Source: Halothiobacillus neapolitanus c2 (lineage in GTDB: Bacteria > Pseudomonadota > Gammaproteobacteria > Halothiobacillales > Halothiobacillaceae). From it: a stretch of DNA of 64,000 bases. The notes beneath the pieces were generated by a model that saw only the letters and a list, made by a program, of their open reading frames with translations, made no database searches and had not been told where the DNA came from. The stretch covers positions 62,001-126,000 of the forward strand of contig NC_013422.1 in assembly GCF_000024765.1 (NCBI RefSeq), in the 5' to 3' direction. Made by a program: the position numbers and the translations under genes. Below, piece by piece: positions 51,272 to 60,314 of the stretch (position 1 is the stretch's first letter; each line of letters starts with the position of its first letter).

Positions 51272-52528
51272 TTATTCAGTCGCAGTTGCACCATGATCGG
51301 CCGAATTATTCATGACGGCGATGTAGGAAGCCAGAGCGTTGATTTCGCTGTCAGTCAGGTGCTTGGCTTGGGGAATCATGGCGTAGGAATTCGCACCCAT
51401 TTGCTGACCTTTGCGGTACAGGTTCAACAGCGATACGACGGAGTCGTAAGGCAAGCCCGCAAGTTTTGGTGCAGCGAAGAGTTTGCCGCCTTCACCCGCT
51501 GCACCGTGGCACACCGCACAGCTGGAGAACAGGGCATGGCCCCAGGCAACCACTTCTGAAGAGACAATCTTCTGGGTGGGTGCTGCGGCGGCGGCTGGTT
51601 TTGCTGCCGGAGCAGCTTCGGCTGCGGCTGGTGCGGCAGAGGCCGAGTGACCGCCGAGTTCGGCAATGTACGCACCGAGGTCGGCGATGTCGGCATCAGA
51701 CAAGCCAGCTGCTTGTGGTGCCATGGTGCCGTAACGCGCACCACCCAGACCGTGCTTGGCCAGATACTCTTTGTCGCCTTTCTTGAACGCATGCAGGATG
51801 GCTTCGGCATCGGCTGCGTTGAGTTTGGTCAGGTTAGGGAACGCACCGCCATTGCCTTTGCCGTCCGCACCATGACAGGCGGCACAGGTGGCGTATTTGG
51901 TTTTTCCGGCAGCGGCATCACCCGTGCTTGCTGATGCCGTGGTTGAAGTTGCTGCCGCAGGAGCAGCAGCCGGTTCTGCGGCACTCGCCGAGTGACCACC
52001 AAGTTCAGCGATGTACGCGGCAAGGTCAGCAATGTCGGCATCAGAGAGGCCGGCTGCTTGCGGTGCCATGGTGCCATAACGCGCACCGCCTAGGCCATGC
52101 TTGGACAAGTAGGCTTTGTCGCCTTTCTTGAAGGCATGCAAAATGGCTTCGGCATCAGCCGCATTGAGTTTGGTCAGGTTCGGGAATGCGCCGCCATTGC
52201 CCTTGCCATCAGCGCCATGACAGGCTGCGCAAGTAGCATATTTTGTCTTTCCGGCGGCGGCATCACCGCCACTGACGGCCGCGACTGGCGTAGTAGTCGG
52301 CGCGGGGCTGGATGAGGCAGCTTCGGACGTGGGTGATGCGGGTGCGCTCGTGGCCGATGCAACGCTTGGCGCATCACCGGGCGAAAATTCGTTCTTATAG
52401 GTCTGGCCCGTGACCACGTGGATCAGCGAGGTGACCAAATAGTAGATGGCTGCCAGTAGCAACACCGTGCCGACCAAGCCTACAAATTTTGCACTCGAAT
52501 CTACCTTAGGGGTATGACCTTGAGCCAC
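51272..52528 (-). CDS. membrane-anchored tri-haem cytochrome c
   Basis: A 418-residue protein. One membrane anchor (residues about 15-38, FVGLVGTVLLLAAIYYLVTS) replaces a cleavable signal. After an Ala/Pro/Ser/Thr linker come three class I cytochrome c domains with CAACH at 100-104 and 215-219 and CAVCH at 337-341; Met 154, 269 and 384 in GTMAPQA/AMIPQA are the likely sixth ligands. Domains 1 and 2 are nearly identical. GTG 52528 with GGAGG upstream is chosen; the frame is open further upstream. Electron transfer, perhaps to a terminal oxidase or from sulfur oxidation; partners not visible here. Confidence 0.85.
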   Translation of the reverse strand: MAQGHTPKVDSSAKFVGLVGTVLLLAAIYYLVTSLIHVVTGQTYKNEFSPGDAPSVASATSAPASPTSEAASSSPAPTTTPVAAVSGGDAAAGKTKYATCAACHGADGKGNGGAFPNLTKLNAADAEAILHAFKKGDKAYLSKHGLGGARYGTMAPQAAGLSDADIADLAAYIAELGGHSASAAEPAAAPAAATSTTASASTGDAAAGKTKYATCAACHGADGKGNGGAFPNLTKLNAADAEAILHAFKKGDKEYLAKHGLGGARYGTMAPQAAGLSDADIADLGAYIAELGGHSASAAPAAAEAAPAAKPAAAAAPTQKIVSSEVVAWGHALFSSCAVCHGAAGEGGKLFAAPKLAGLPYDSVVSLLNLYRKGQQMGANSYAMIPQAKHLTDSEINALASYIAVMNNSADHGATATE

Positions 52529-52765
52529 GGGAACCTCCAAATCAAAAACAGTTAAATGTAAGAAAAAATCACCGGCTCGGGTAACGACACCGGTAACGAT
52601 CAGAGCGGGAAATTGCAAGGTGCGAGCAAAGAAATCGCAGCAGCAAACCGGATTCAGGCGTCACTTCCGTCTTTGACCGCTGAAATTCCCCTGATACCAA
52701 TCCGCAAAGTATATAGTGAATTACTGTTTTAACGTATTTAAACGCTAAATAACCCTATCATATTT

Positions 52766-54844
52766 ATGGTCAAGATCGCCGCGCAACAACGTTCCGTTCC
52801 TCAAAAGTTACATCTGCCTGTGGATTCGCTGGCCGGTGTCGGCCCGCGGGTGGCTGCTCAACTGGTGCGTCTGTCGATCGAATCAATCGGTGATTTGCTG
52901 TGGCATCTGCCCTTGCGTTATGAAAACCGTGGGCAGATTGTCCCGCTTGGCTATCATTTGATAGGTCAGTCGGTTTTGATCCATGTCACGATCGCTGAGG
53001 CAAAGAGTTTGATGCGCGGCAAGGCGCGACAGGTAGCTCAGGGCTATGACGATGCGGCTAGTATTACGCTCTGGCAGTTTGGTCGTTTCGGGCCGACGTT
53101 GCAGACCGGTCAGAGTTATCTGCTGTTCGGTGAAGTTCGAGAAGGCGCGAGTGGTCTTGAAATGGCGCAGCCCGAGCTGATTCAGAGCGCGCAACTCGAG
53201 GCCATCGTGCCGATTTATCCTTCGACCGAGGGTTTGAGTCAGAGCAAATTACGCACGCTGGTGGGCCAGGCGTTGCGCGTGGCGCTCCATGATCTGGACG
53301 AATGCCTGCCCGCACCAATCCGGCAGCGTTTTGGCTGGCCAACCATGCTCGCAGCCTTGCAACGGATTCACGCGCCGGTATTGGCCGATGGTGTGCCAAC
53401 ACGCGATGAGCCCGCCTTCGCACGCATGATCGGAGAGGAGTTGCTTGCTCACCTGTTGGCGTTGCGACTCAAACGTCATGAGCAAAGTCGGGATCACGCG
53501 CCACGATTATCCGCACCGGGTCGGCTTTATCAGGAATTGCTGGCCCAATTGCACTTCCTTCCGACAAAGGCACAAACGCGCGTGCTCGATGAGATTCGGG
53601 CGGATATGGCGCAGGGTTCACCCATGTTGAGATTGGTGCAGGGCGATGTGGGTTCCGGCAAAACCCTTGTGGCAGCGGGTGCGGCCTTGACGGCCATTGA
53701 GCAAGGGTACCAAGTGGCGTTGATGGCCCCTACTGCCCTGTTGGCCGAGCAGCATCAGCGCAACTTCTCGCAGTGGTTTTCGCCGCTGGGCATCGATGTG
53801 CAGCTGTTGTCCGGTCAGCAATCTGCGAGCGAGCGTCGCGCCAGTCTGGCGGCCTTGGCGGAGGCGCGTTCACTGATGGTCATCGGTACGCATGCGCTGT
53901 TTCAGGAACGGGTGGCGTTCGACCAGCTCGGCCTGGTGATCGTCGATGAGCAACACCGCTTCGGTGTGCACCAGCGCTTGGCTTTGAGCGACAAAGGTAC
54001 ACACCCTGACCGCGCCGGGCATCGACCGCACCAACTGGTGATGACCGCGACCCCGATTCCGCGCACGCTCGCGATGAGTGCTTACGCCGATCTGGATGTA
54101 TCGATCATCGATGAGTTGCCACCGGGCCGCACGCCCATCACGACCGCGTTGGTGCGCTCGGATCGTCGCGACCAACTGATCGAACGTATCAGCACGGTGT
54201 GTGCCGAAGGCCGACAAGCCTACTGGGTTTGTCCGTTGGTGGAAGACTCCGAGCGCATCGAAGCCCAGGCCGCCGAATCCACCGCCGAACTTTTGCGGGA
54301 ACAACTGCCGCATCTGACGGTCGGGCTGGTGCATGGACGGATGAGCGCTGCGGAGAAAAACACCCAAATGGCGCGATTCAAGTCGCATGAAGTGGACTTG
54401 CTGGTTGCGACGACCGTGATCGAGGTCGGGGTGGATGTGCCCAATGCCTCCTTGATGATCATCGAAAATGCCGACCGCATGGGCTTGGCGCAACTGCATC
54501 AATTGCGCGGCCGCGTCGGGCGGGGTCGAACGGATTCGTACTGCGTCCTGTTGTTCGATGAGCCGATTTCGGACAAAGCGCGTGCGCGGTTGAGCCTGAT
54601 GCGCGAAACCCAGGACGGTTTTCGTCTGGCCGAGGCGGATCTGGCGCAGCGCGGGCCGGGTGAAATACTCGGTACGCGGCAAACGGGTCTCGCCAAACTG
54701 CGTGTAGCCGATCTTGTCCGCGACGCCGATTTGCTGGACACGGCGCGACAACTGGCCGACGAACTTATCGCCGCGCAAAGCCCCGACATCAAGCCCCTGA
54801 TTCAACGCTGGGTGGGTGCGGCCCATCAGTACGGTCAGGTTTAG
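52766..54844 (+). CDS. recG: ATP-dependent DNA helicase RecG
   Basis: A 692-residue branch-migrating helicase. The N-terminal wedge (OB-fold, residues about 60-160) is followed by helicase motifs: GDVGSGKTLVA near 293 (Walker A), VDEQHRFGV (DExH type), MTATPIPRTLAM (motif III), VATTVIEVGVDVP and QLRGRVGRGR (motif VI). It remodels stalled replication forks and Holliday junctions. The 237-bp upstream region is divergent with the cytochrome gene. Confidence 0.97.
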   Translation: MVKIAAQQRSVPQKLHLPVDSLAGVGPRVAAQLVRLSIESIGDLLWHLPLRYENRGQIVPLGYHLIGQSVLIHVTIAEAKSLMRGKARQVAQGYDDAASITLWQFGRFGPTLQTGQSYLLFGEVREGASGLEMAQPELIQSAQLEAIVPIYPSTEGLSQSKLRTLVGQALRVALHDLDECLPAPIRQRFGWPTMLAALQRIHAPVLADGVPTRDEPAFARMIGEELLAHLLALRLKRHEQSRDHAPRLSAPGRLYQELLAQLHFLPTKAQTRVLDEIRADMAQGSPMLRLVQGDVGSGKTLVAAGAALTAIEQGYQVALMAPTALLAEQHQRNFSQWFSPLGIDVQLLSGQQSASERRASLAALAEARSLMVIGTHALFQERVAFDQLGLVIVDEQHRFGVHQRLALSDKGTHPDRAGHRPHQLVMTATPIPRTLAMSAYADLDVSIIDELPPGRTPITTALVRSDRRDQLIERISTVCAEGRQAYWVCPLVEDSERIEAQAAESTAELLREQLPHLTVGLVHGRMSAAEKNTQMARFKSHEVDLLVATTVIEVGVDVPNASLMIIENADRMGLAQLHQLRGRVGRGRTDSYCVLLFDEPISDKARARLSLMRETQDGFRLAEADLAQRGPGEILGTRQTGLAKLRVADLVRDADLLDTARQLADELIAAQSPDIKPLIQRWVGAAHQYGQV

Positions 54845-54898
54845 GGAACACGCCAACGATTCAATTCAATGCATGTTTATCCTGCCAAACGCGCCCTC

Positions 54899-54926
54899 TT
54901 GAAATTTTCACACCCGACCACAAATA
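54899..54926 (+). promoter_or_regulatory. candidate sigma-32 heat-shock promoter
   Basis: CTTGAAA (54899-54905) matches the sigma-32 -35 box exactly; after a 13-bp spacer CCACAAAT partly matches CCCCATNT. It lies 88 bases before the small heat-shock gene. Confidence 0.5.
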
Positions 54927-55013
54927 AGCACCAAGGTCGTTAAAACCTATGTAAATCAAATGGGTGTGCGGCCTGTTGATCAGTTGTTGAATGTAAACGA
55001 CAGGAGGTGAATT

Positions 55014-55433
55014 ATGTCGATTGTTCGTTATGAGCCTTTTGGTCTGTTGTCCCAGCTGCAGCGTGAACTTGCGCGCAGTGAGGGTTCCACCGCGACGGCC
55101 GAGTGGTCGCCCAGTGTGGACATCAAGGAAGAACCGGATCGCTTCGTGATCCTCGCCGATGTGCCCGGTGTTCAGCCGCAGGACATTGACGTCCATATGG
55201 AAAATGGCCAGCTGACCATCAAGGGCGAAAAGAAAACCGAAGCCACCGCGGAAGACAAGAACTACAAGCGGATCGAGCGAACCTATGGTTCCTTCTACCG
55301 AAGGTTCGGTCTGCCCGATTCTGCCGAGGCGGATAAGATCTCGGCCCGCACGAAGCATGGTGTGCTGGAAATCGTGATTCCCAAACGCGAATCGGTGCAG
55401 CCTCGCAAGATCAATGTGGTTAGTGAAGACTGA
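55014..55433 (+). CDS. Hsp20 small heat-shock protein
   Basis: A 139-residue alpha-crystallin-domain chaperone. The core VDIKEEPDRFVILADVPGV, the strand NGQLTIKGEKK and the terminal HGVLEIVIPKRE are intact, and KINV approximates the C-terminal I-X-I tail. It binds unfolding proteins during heat stress. CAGGAGG precedes the ATG, and a strong terminator follows. Confidence 0.94.
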   Translation: MSIVRYEPFGLLSQLQRELARSEGSTATAEWSPSVDIKEEPDRFVILADVPGVQPQDIDVHMENGQLTIKGEKKTEATAEDKNYKRIERTYGSFYRRFGLPDSAEADKISARTKHGVLEIVIPKRESVQPRKINVVSED

Positions 55434-55464
55434 CAGGCCAGTATGCCTGACCCAAAATGAGACC

Positions 55465-55497
55465 AAAACCCCGTTACCTTCCGGGGTTTTTTTATAG
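55465..55497 (+). terminator. terminator of hsp20
   Basis: AAAACCCCG-TTACCTTC-CGGGGTTTT with a further run of T; strong rho-independent terminator. Confidence 0.92.
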
Positions 55498-55499
55498 CA

Positions 55500-55856
55500 T
55501 CCTTGTGTGTGGATACTCACTCGTCATTATCAGGTTCACAAAAAATGGCTGTGATTACTGCTCTTCGAAATACAATCGGTACAACTCAAACCTGAGGTAT
55601 TACGAAAACGTCACGGGCTGTCCGCTGCGGGTAGGCACCCGCTCCGCGTTCATTGAGCTAAGGCGGACACCAGACAGATATACGAGGGCGCATACGAATT
55701 CGAGCACCTCAATCGGCCGGATTATCGCTATGGATGACGGAAGGCTGCGAGAATTGGACTCGTAGCATTTAGACGGCAAAGTTGGTTTTTCGAGGTACCC
55801 TTTTATTGATTGATTCCAATTGATTCATACCCATTGATCCATGGAGGAGATGAGGC
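55500..55856. other. intergenic region without gene
   Basis: No credible gene on either strand. At 55784-55800 the sequence GGTTTTTCGAGGTACCC matches one end of the 110-bp MITE-like element, so it may hold the remnant of a fifth copy. GGAGG just before 55857 is the ribosome-binding site of the next gene. Confidence 0.5.
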
Positions 55857-56837
55857 ATGGCACTTTTCGAGTTTTCCTCGGCCGGACAGCGCGGAACCGA
55901 ACAACTGGATGCTGCCGTTGCGCATTATGCGCAGATTGGTCGGGTGCTGGTAGAACCGGATCAACAGTCGGGCTTCGCCTACAATGCGCGAATCATGCAG
56001 GAACGGCCGCTGGCGGTCGGCAGCCTGTCCGTCACGGCCGCGCGGGTCACGCGCACACGAGCTCATGCCGCCGAGGGCAATCCCTACGACGTGCTCGGCG
56101 TGGTGCTCGACGCAGGCGAGGTCGAGGTCAGTCTGGAGGGGCGAGCGCCCTTCCGTTACGCTCACGGCGAAGCCTTCCTGTGGCGTGGCGACGAGGCCGG
56201 GCGCAGCCATTATCTGAGCCCACAAACTCGCTTGTTGAACATAGCGTTACCGCGCGCGACGCTGGAAGGCGGATTGGCGCACCCCGACCGCGCCGAGGGC
56301 CGCCGTCTCGCCGCTTCGCCCGAGTTTAGGTTGCTTGCGGCCTACGCGACAGCTTTTCTTGATGTATGCCCGAAGCTCGCGCCGGAGTCGACACAGACGG
56401 TCGCACTGCAACTCCAGGATCTGGCGCTGCTCGCGCTTGGTGCGAACCGTGACAGTGCCGAACAGGCACGTAATCGCGGTGTACGGGCTGCCCGGCTGGT
56501 GGCGATCAAGTCTGATGTCGAAGCGCACCTGCTCGATCCGGAACTCTCGGTCAGGTGGGTACTGCGGCGCCACCGGATTTCGGAGCGCTATCTGCGGGCG
56601 CTGTTCGCCGACGAAGCGAGTAGCTTCGGCGATTTCGTGCTCGAACGACGGTTGGCGCGCGCCTGGCTGCGTCTCATCGACCCGCGCCAACACAGCACAC
56701 CCATCGGCGTGATCGCTGCCGAGTCGGGCTTTGGTGACCCGAGCTGGTTCAACCGTGCGTTCAGGCGACGCTTTGGCGTGTCGCCGAGCGAAGCCCGCGC
56801 AATCTACCTCACCGGAAACGGTGCCGATCGCTGTTGA
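55857..56837 (+). CDS. AraC-family transcriptional regulator 1
   Basis: A 326-residue regulator. The N-terminal about 200 residues are a cupin-like effector domain; two helix-turn-helix motifs follow, VRWVLRRHRISERYLRALFA and IGVIAAESGFGDPSWFNRAF. Its closest relative is the second AraC gene at 60315, with which it shares nearly the whole DNA-binding domain. GGAGGAGATGAGGC precedes the start. It probably controls the downstream exported-protein genes. Confidence 0.88.
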   Translation: MALFEFSSAGQRGTEQLDAAVAHYAQIGRVLVEPDQQSGFAYNARIMQERPLAVGSLSVTAARVTRTRAHAAEGNPYDVLGVVLDAGEVEVSLEGRAPFRYAHGEAFLWRGDEAGRSHYLSPQTRLLNIALPRATLEGGLAHPDRAEGRRLAASPEFRLLAAYATAFLDVCPKLAPESTQTVALQLQDLALLALGANRDSAEQARNRGVRAARLVAIKSDVEAHLLDPELSVRWVLRRHRISERYLRALFADEASSFGDFVLERRLARAWLRLIDPRQHSTPIGVIAAESGFGDPSWFNRAFRRRFGVSPSEARAIYLTGNGADRC

Positions 56838-57028
56838 TCCACCTTTCCGCATGAGCGGATTAGCTGGGACGTGCTGCTCTGAGCAGTTAAACAGTCGCTT
56901 TGTGTTGTCGGAGTGACCGGTCGTGAATGCCGTTTTCGCCTATTCGACGTGCCGTTTACGCAGTGTGTCCCCTGTCCGCTGTCGCCATAATGCGTCCATC
57001 ATTACACATGGATTGCGGAGGCGCTCGC

Positions 57029-58123
57029 ATGAAACAACCTTTCATGGCCATTGTCCTGACTGTGTCTGGTAGTGCCCTGCTCGCGGCGGGTTCGGCGATC
57101 GCTTTCGATTTCGGCGACGTGCTCAAGCGCACGGTCGAACGCGCGACCCAAAGCGAAGTCCAGCGCAAGGTCGATCAGGAAACGCGCAAGACCGTGCGCT
57201 GCGCGCTCGGCGACACGCGCTGCGAAAAGGCCGCGCGCGCCGATGCTGAAGCTGATGCAGCGGACGCCGACCCGGCTGCCGGCGAGCACGCCGACGCCGG
57301 CGGCGACCATCCGCTGATCGCGCCCTACCGCGGCTCGGTGCGCAAGGAACGCGACGTCGACGCCTTCAACGAATACCTGCGCATCGTCGGCCGCGCGGGC
57401 AAGGCGGCGAAAACCGAACGTCTTGAAGGCAAGCTCACGCGCCTCCGGTACGACAACCCCAAGGGCCGCTCGACCTTCGAGATCGAACGCAACTACCGCG
57501 ACGCGCTCACCGCGCGCGGCTTCCGTGTCGACTACGAATGCGTCAAGCGCACCGTCTGCGGCACCACCGACAAGCCGAGCTGGCAGTCGCTCAACGGCAT
57601 CAACCTCGGCATCGCCGGCGACGTGCGCTATTTCACCGGCAAGCTCGCCTACGGTTCGGGCGCGGCCTACGTCTCGGTCGCGGTCAACCCGACGGTCACC
57701 TACGTTCACGTGCTCGAAACGGCGTCGATGGAGCGCGACATGGTCGCGGTCGACGCCGACGCCCTCGCCGCGGGCCTGGAAAAGGACGGCCGGGTGCGCC
57801 TGGACGGCATCTTCTTCGACTCCGGCAAGGCGCTGCTGAAGCCCGAATCCAACCCGGCGCTCGATCAGGCCGTGCAGCTCTTGCGCCAGCAGGCGTCGCT
57901 CAAACTGCTGATCGCCGGCCACACCGACGACACCGGCAGCCACGCGGCGAACCAGAAGCTCTCGCAGCAGCGCGCCGAAGCCGTGCGCAACGCGCTGCTC
58001 GCGCGCGGCATAGCTGCCGACCGCCTGACCGCGCAAGGCTTCGGTAGCGGCGTGCCGCTGGCCGACAATGCCAGCGACGCCGGGCGCGCGCAGAACCGCC
58101 GGGTGGAGCTGGTCAAGCAATGA
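57029..58123 (+). CDS. exported protein with DUF4892-like and OmpA domains
   Basis: A 364-residue protein with a signal peptide MKQPFMAIVLTVSGSALLAA (cut after IAFA-type site). The middle part (about residues 100-230, HPLIAPYRG, GKLTRLRYDNPKGRSTFEIE, CVKRTVC) resembles DUF4892. The C-terminal OmpA-like domain (from about 250) has the peptidoglycan-binding LLIAGHTDDTG and NRRVEL. It probably anchors the outer membrane to the cell wall or is part of a larger surface complex. The gene has very high GC. GGAG supports ATG 57029. It overlaps the next gene (ATGA). Confidence 0.82.
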   Translation: MKQPFMAIVLTVSGSALLAAGSAIAFDFGDVLKRTVERATQSEVQRKVDQETRKTVRCALGDTRCEKAARADAEADAADADPAAGEHADAGGDHPLIAPYRGSVRKERDVDAFNEYLRIVGRAGKAAKTERLEGKLTRLRYDNPKGRSTFEIERNYRDALTARGFRVDYECVKRTVCGTTDKPSWQSLNGINLGIAGDVRYFTGKLAYGSGAAYVSVAVNPTVTYVHVLETASMERDMVAVDADALAAGLEKDGRVRLDGIFFDSGKALLKPESNPALDQAVQLLRQQASLKLLIAGHTDDTGSHAANQKLSQQRAEAVRNALLARGIAADRLTAQGFGSGVPLADNASDAGRAQNRRVELVKQ

Positions 58124-59379
58124 AGCGCGGGCTGGTCGCGGGCGGGGTGATCGCCGTCGTCGGCCTTGCGTCGATGGCAGCGGGCTTCGTCCCCAATCCT
58201 TTCGACGCGCCTGGCGTCGAGGTTGTCGAATCCGGCGGCGAGGCCGCACGCGGTGCGGGCGAAATCCGTGCCCCCGCACCGTCCGACAACCCCTTCGACG
58301 CACCGATTCCGGTCGTCGAGTCGGGCAGCCCCGAAGCCCGCGACCTCGTCGGCGAGGAGATCATCGGCCCCGACCCCTTCGTGCTGCCGCCGATCCCGGT
58401 GGTCGAATCCGGCAGCGCCGAAGCGCGCGCGCTGGGCGAACGTTTCAGCAACCCCGAGGCGCAGCGCCTGCGCGAGGCAGCCTGGCGCGCCGACAGCCGC
58501 TTTTCCGTCAACCCCGACAGCATCCCCGGCCACTACCGCTTCGACCTACGCCAGCGCCTGCGGGTGGACAGCGCCGACGGCCTCGTGGACATGAGCTGCT
58601 TCGTCAACTCGCGCGACGCCAGCCTGATCTGCCCCGACTGGGGGCTCTCAGGCTGGGGACTCGATCTCGAAACCGCGCAGGGCAAGCTCGATTTCGTGCT
58701 ACGCCAGGCCGACGGCGACGTGTTCGCCTGCGGCCGTCACCGCGACGTCGGCCCCGCCTGCCTGCAACTCGGCGAAGAGATCGGCCCCGCCTTCGCCTGG
58801 CTGCGCAACATGGGCCTGCACCAGGCGCTGCTCGACTCGATCCCCGCCACGCCGCAGGCGCTCGGCGAAGGCCCCGGCGGCGGGGTGCAAGGCGTGCGCG
58901 CGCGCACCGCCGACGGCTACCTGCAACTCTGGTTCGACCGCCGCGCGAGCACGATTGCCACGCAGATGCCGTGGCTGGGGCTCGGCGTCGGCGTGATGAA
59001 GGACAGCCGCGCGCGGGTCAATCGCACCGTACGCCGCGCGCGATTTGAGGGCGCCGACCGCGACGGCGGCGATGTCGTCATCGACCTGGTCGAGCTCGAA
59101 CCCGCGCGGCTGGAACGCCGCCTCGACGGCTATCGCGTCGTCACCGCCTTCACCGCGCAGGCGCTGGACGAAGCCACGTCGCTCGGGCAGCACCTGCACG
59201 CCCTGCAACGCGAAGCGGTCGGCATCCGCGCCGAACTCGACGCCTGCCCGAGCGGTACGGTCGGCCGCGACTGCCGCAAGCACCACCGCGAACGGCTCAA
59301 GGCGCTCGACACCCGCGCCCGCGATAGGGCGCTGGATTTCGGCGAGCGGCACGGCTTGCCGGTTCCTGAACGACCCTGA
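58120..59379 (+). CDS. unknown exported protein with three Val-Val-Glu-Ser-Gly repeats
   Basis: A 419-residue protein of no family I know. An N-terminal hydrophobic segment (residues 1-23) suggests export or an anchor. Residues 26-105 hold three diverged units of about 30 residues built from NPFDAP/DPFVLP, then VVESG and then EAR. The remainder is mixed and has six cysteines. The C-terminal part is helical and charged. The gene is as GC-rich as the OmpA gene before it and is translationally coupled to it, so they likely act together. Confidence 0.75.
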   Translation: MKRGLVAGGVIAVVGLASMAAGFVPNPFDAPGVEVVESGGEAARGAGEIRAPAPSDNPFDAPIPVVESGSPEARDLVGEEIIGPDPFVLPPIPVVESGSAEARALGERFSNPEAQRLREAAWRADSRFSVNPDSIPGHYRFDLRQRLRVDSADGLVDMSCFVNSRDASLICPDWGLSGWGLDLETAQGKLDFVLRQADGDVFACGRHRDVGPACLQLGEEIGPAFAWLRNMGLHQALLDSIPATPQALGEGPGGGVQGVRARTADGYLQLWFDRRASTIATQMPWLGLGVGVMKDSRARVNRTVRRARFEGADRDGGDVVIDLVELEPARLERRLDGYRVVTAFTAQALDEATSLGQHLHALQREAVGIRAELDACPSGTVGRDCRKHHRERLKALDTRARDRALDFGERHGLPVPERP

Positions 59380-59406
59380 CTGGGGCCACTAACTCAAGGA
59401 GATGTC

Positions 59407-59916
59407 ATGACAATCAAAGCGACTTGCAACGCAGCTTTGCTCTTGATCGCTGCAGGATTTACCCCGTCGGTCTTCGCCGTCGAATGCCGTGTCGTGGAGC
59501 GGATCGGCAATCACTTCAAGGATCATATCCTCACGGATATCCGTGGCTTGGCTGTGGGCGAATACGAAGTAAGCCCGCGCAAAAATCTCATCGTCCACTC
59601 TGTGGATGACATCCGCTTTACCGGCTGCCGTGCTGTGGTCAAGGCGACGATCGAGGTGGAGCGCAAAGTACGCCGGGACGCCAAAGGCAATGCCCGCATA
59701 GCGGGAGACATCGATCCGGATTCAGTCAAATTGGTCGATCCGTCAGTCGGGAAATGGGAGTTCTGCTTCACGAAAGAGCCCAGAATCGAAAAAATGAAAC
59801 TCTCGAACACAGCCGGGATCGGCGAACGGCAATACAAGAAGATCGCCAACCGGGTGTGGCCGCGTGAGCGTTGCTACACCTTCATAGTACCCAAGGACGA
59901 GGAGCGTCCAAGGTGA
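59407..59916 (+). CDS. small exported protein with signal peptide, 169 aa
   Basis: A signal peptide (MTIKATCNAALLLIAAGFTP, cut near VFA-VECR) and a basic mature part with cysteines at VECRV, TGCRA, FCFTK and ERCYTF, forming perhaps two disulfides. GAGATG and CAAGGAGATGTC supply the ribosome-binding site. GC is back to the level of the chromosome. Function unknown; context suggests a periplasmic partner of the preceding proteins. Confidence 0.68.
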   Translation: MTIKATCNAALLLIAAGFTPSVFAVECRVVERIGNHFKDHILTDIRGLAVGEYEVSPRKNLIVHSVDDIRFTGCRAVVKATIEVERKVRRDAKGNARIAGDIDPDSVKLVDPSVGKWEFCFTKEPRIEKMKLSNTAGIGERQYKKIANRVWPRERCYTFIVPKDEERPR

Positions 59917-60284
59917 GCCGCTCCGTTGCTTCCCGCGTCGTGAAACCCGTCGCACTATTGGCGATCGCCAGCCTGCTCGCGGCCGCTGCCCACGCCACCA
60001 CCGGCAAGCTCACGAAGCGCGAGCCGGTGCAGCGCCCGCCGACCGATTCGAACGGCTGCATGATCGAATCGATATCCGGCTCTCTGAGCTTCTCCTATCA
60101 GTTGGAAGGCCGCGCGAAACGTGAAGCGATCGACAACTGGAAAAAGCAGGTCAAGCGTAAAGCGCCGCCCGAATTCGCCTCGTGGAAGCACGCCAACCGC
60201 TACACCAAGTCGATGAATTGCGACAAATACAAAGGAAAGTTCTCTTGCTGGGCCAAGGCGCACCCCTGCGAGAGGCCAAGGTAA
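59913..60284 (+). CDS. small exported protein, 123 aa
   Basis: Starts at GTG 59913, overlapping the previous stop (GTGA). The N-terminus SRSVASRVVKPVALLAIASL, ending in AHA, is a signal peptide. The mature part is basic with four cysteines (NGCMIE, MNCDKYKGKFSCWAK, HPCERPR). It resembles its upstream neighbour in size, charge and cysteine content but not in sequence. Function unknown. Confidence 0.65.
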   Translation: MSRSVASRVVKPVALLAIASLLAAAAHATTGKLTKREPVQRPPTDSNGCMIESISGSLSFSYQLEGRAKREAIDNWKKQVKRKAPPEFASWKHANRYTKSMNCDKYKGKFSCWAKAHPCERPR

Positions 60285-60314
60285 TCAAACCTTGCCAACA
60301 GGAGGATTGGGAAA

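Noticed and set aside
55457-55765. 102-codon + strand frame after hsp20
   Set aside because: It begins inside the hsp20 terminator and shows no protein-like features.
57002-58303. 433-codon minus-strand frame opposite the OmpA-domain gene
   Set aside because: High GC makes all frames open here; the + strand has a signal peptide, OmpA domain and coupling to the next gene.
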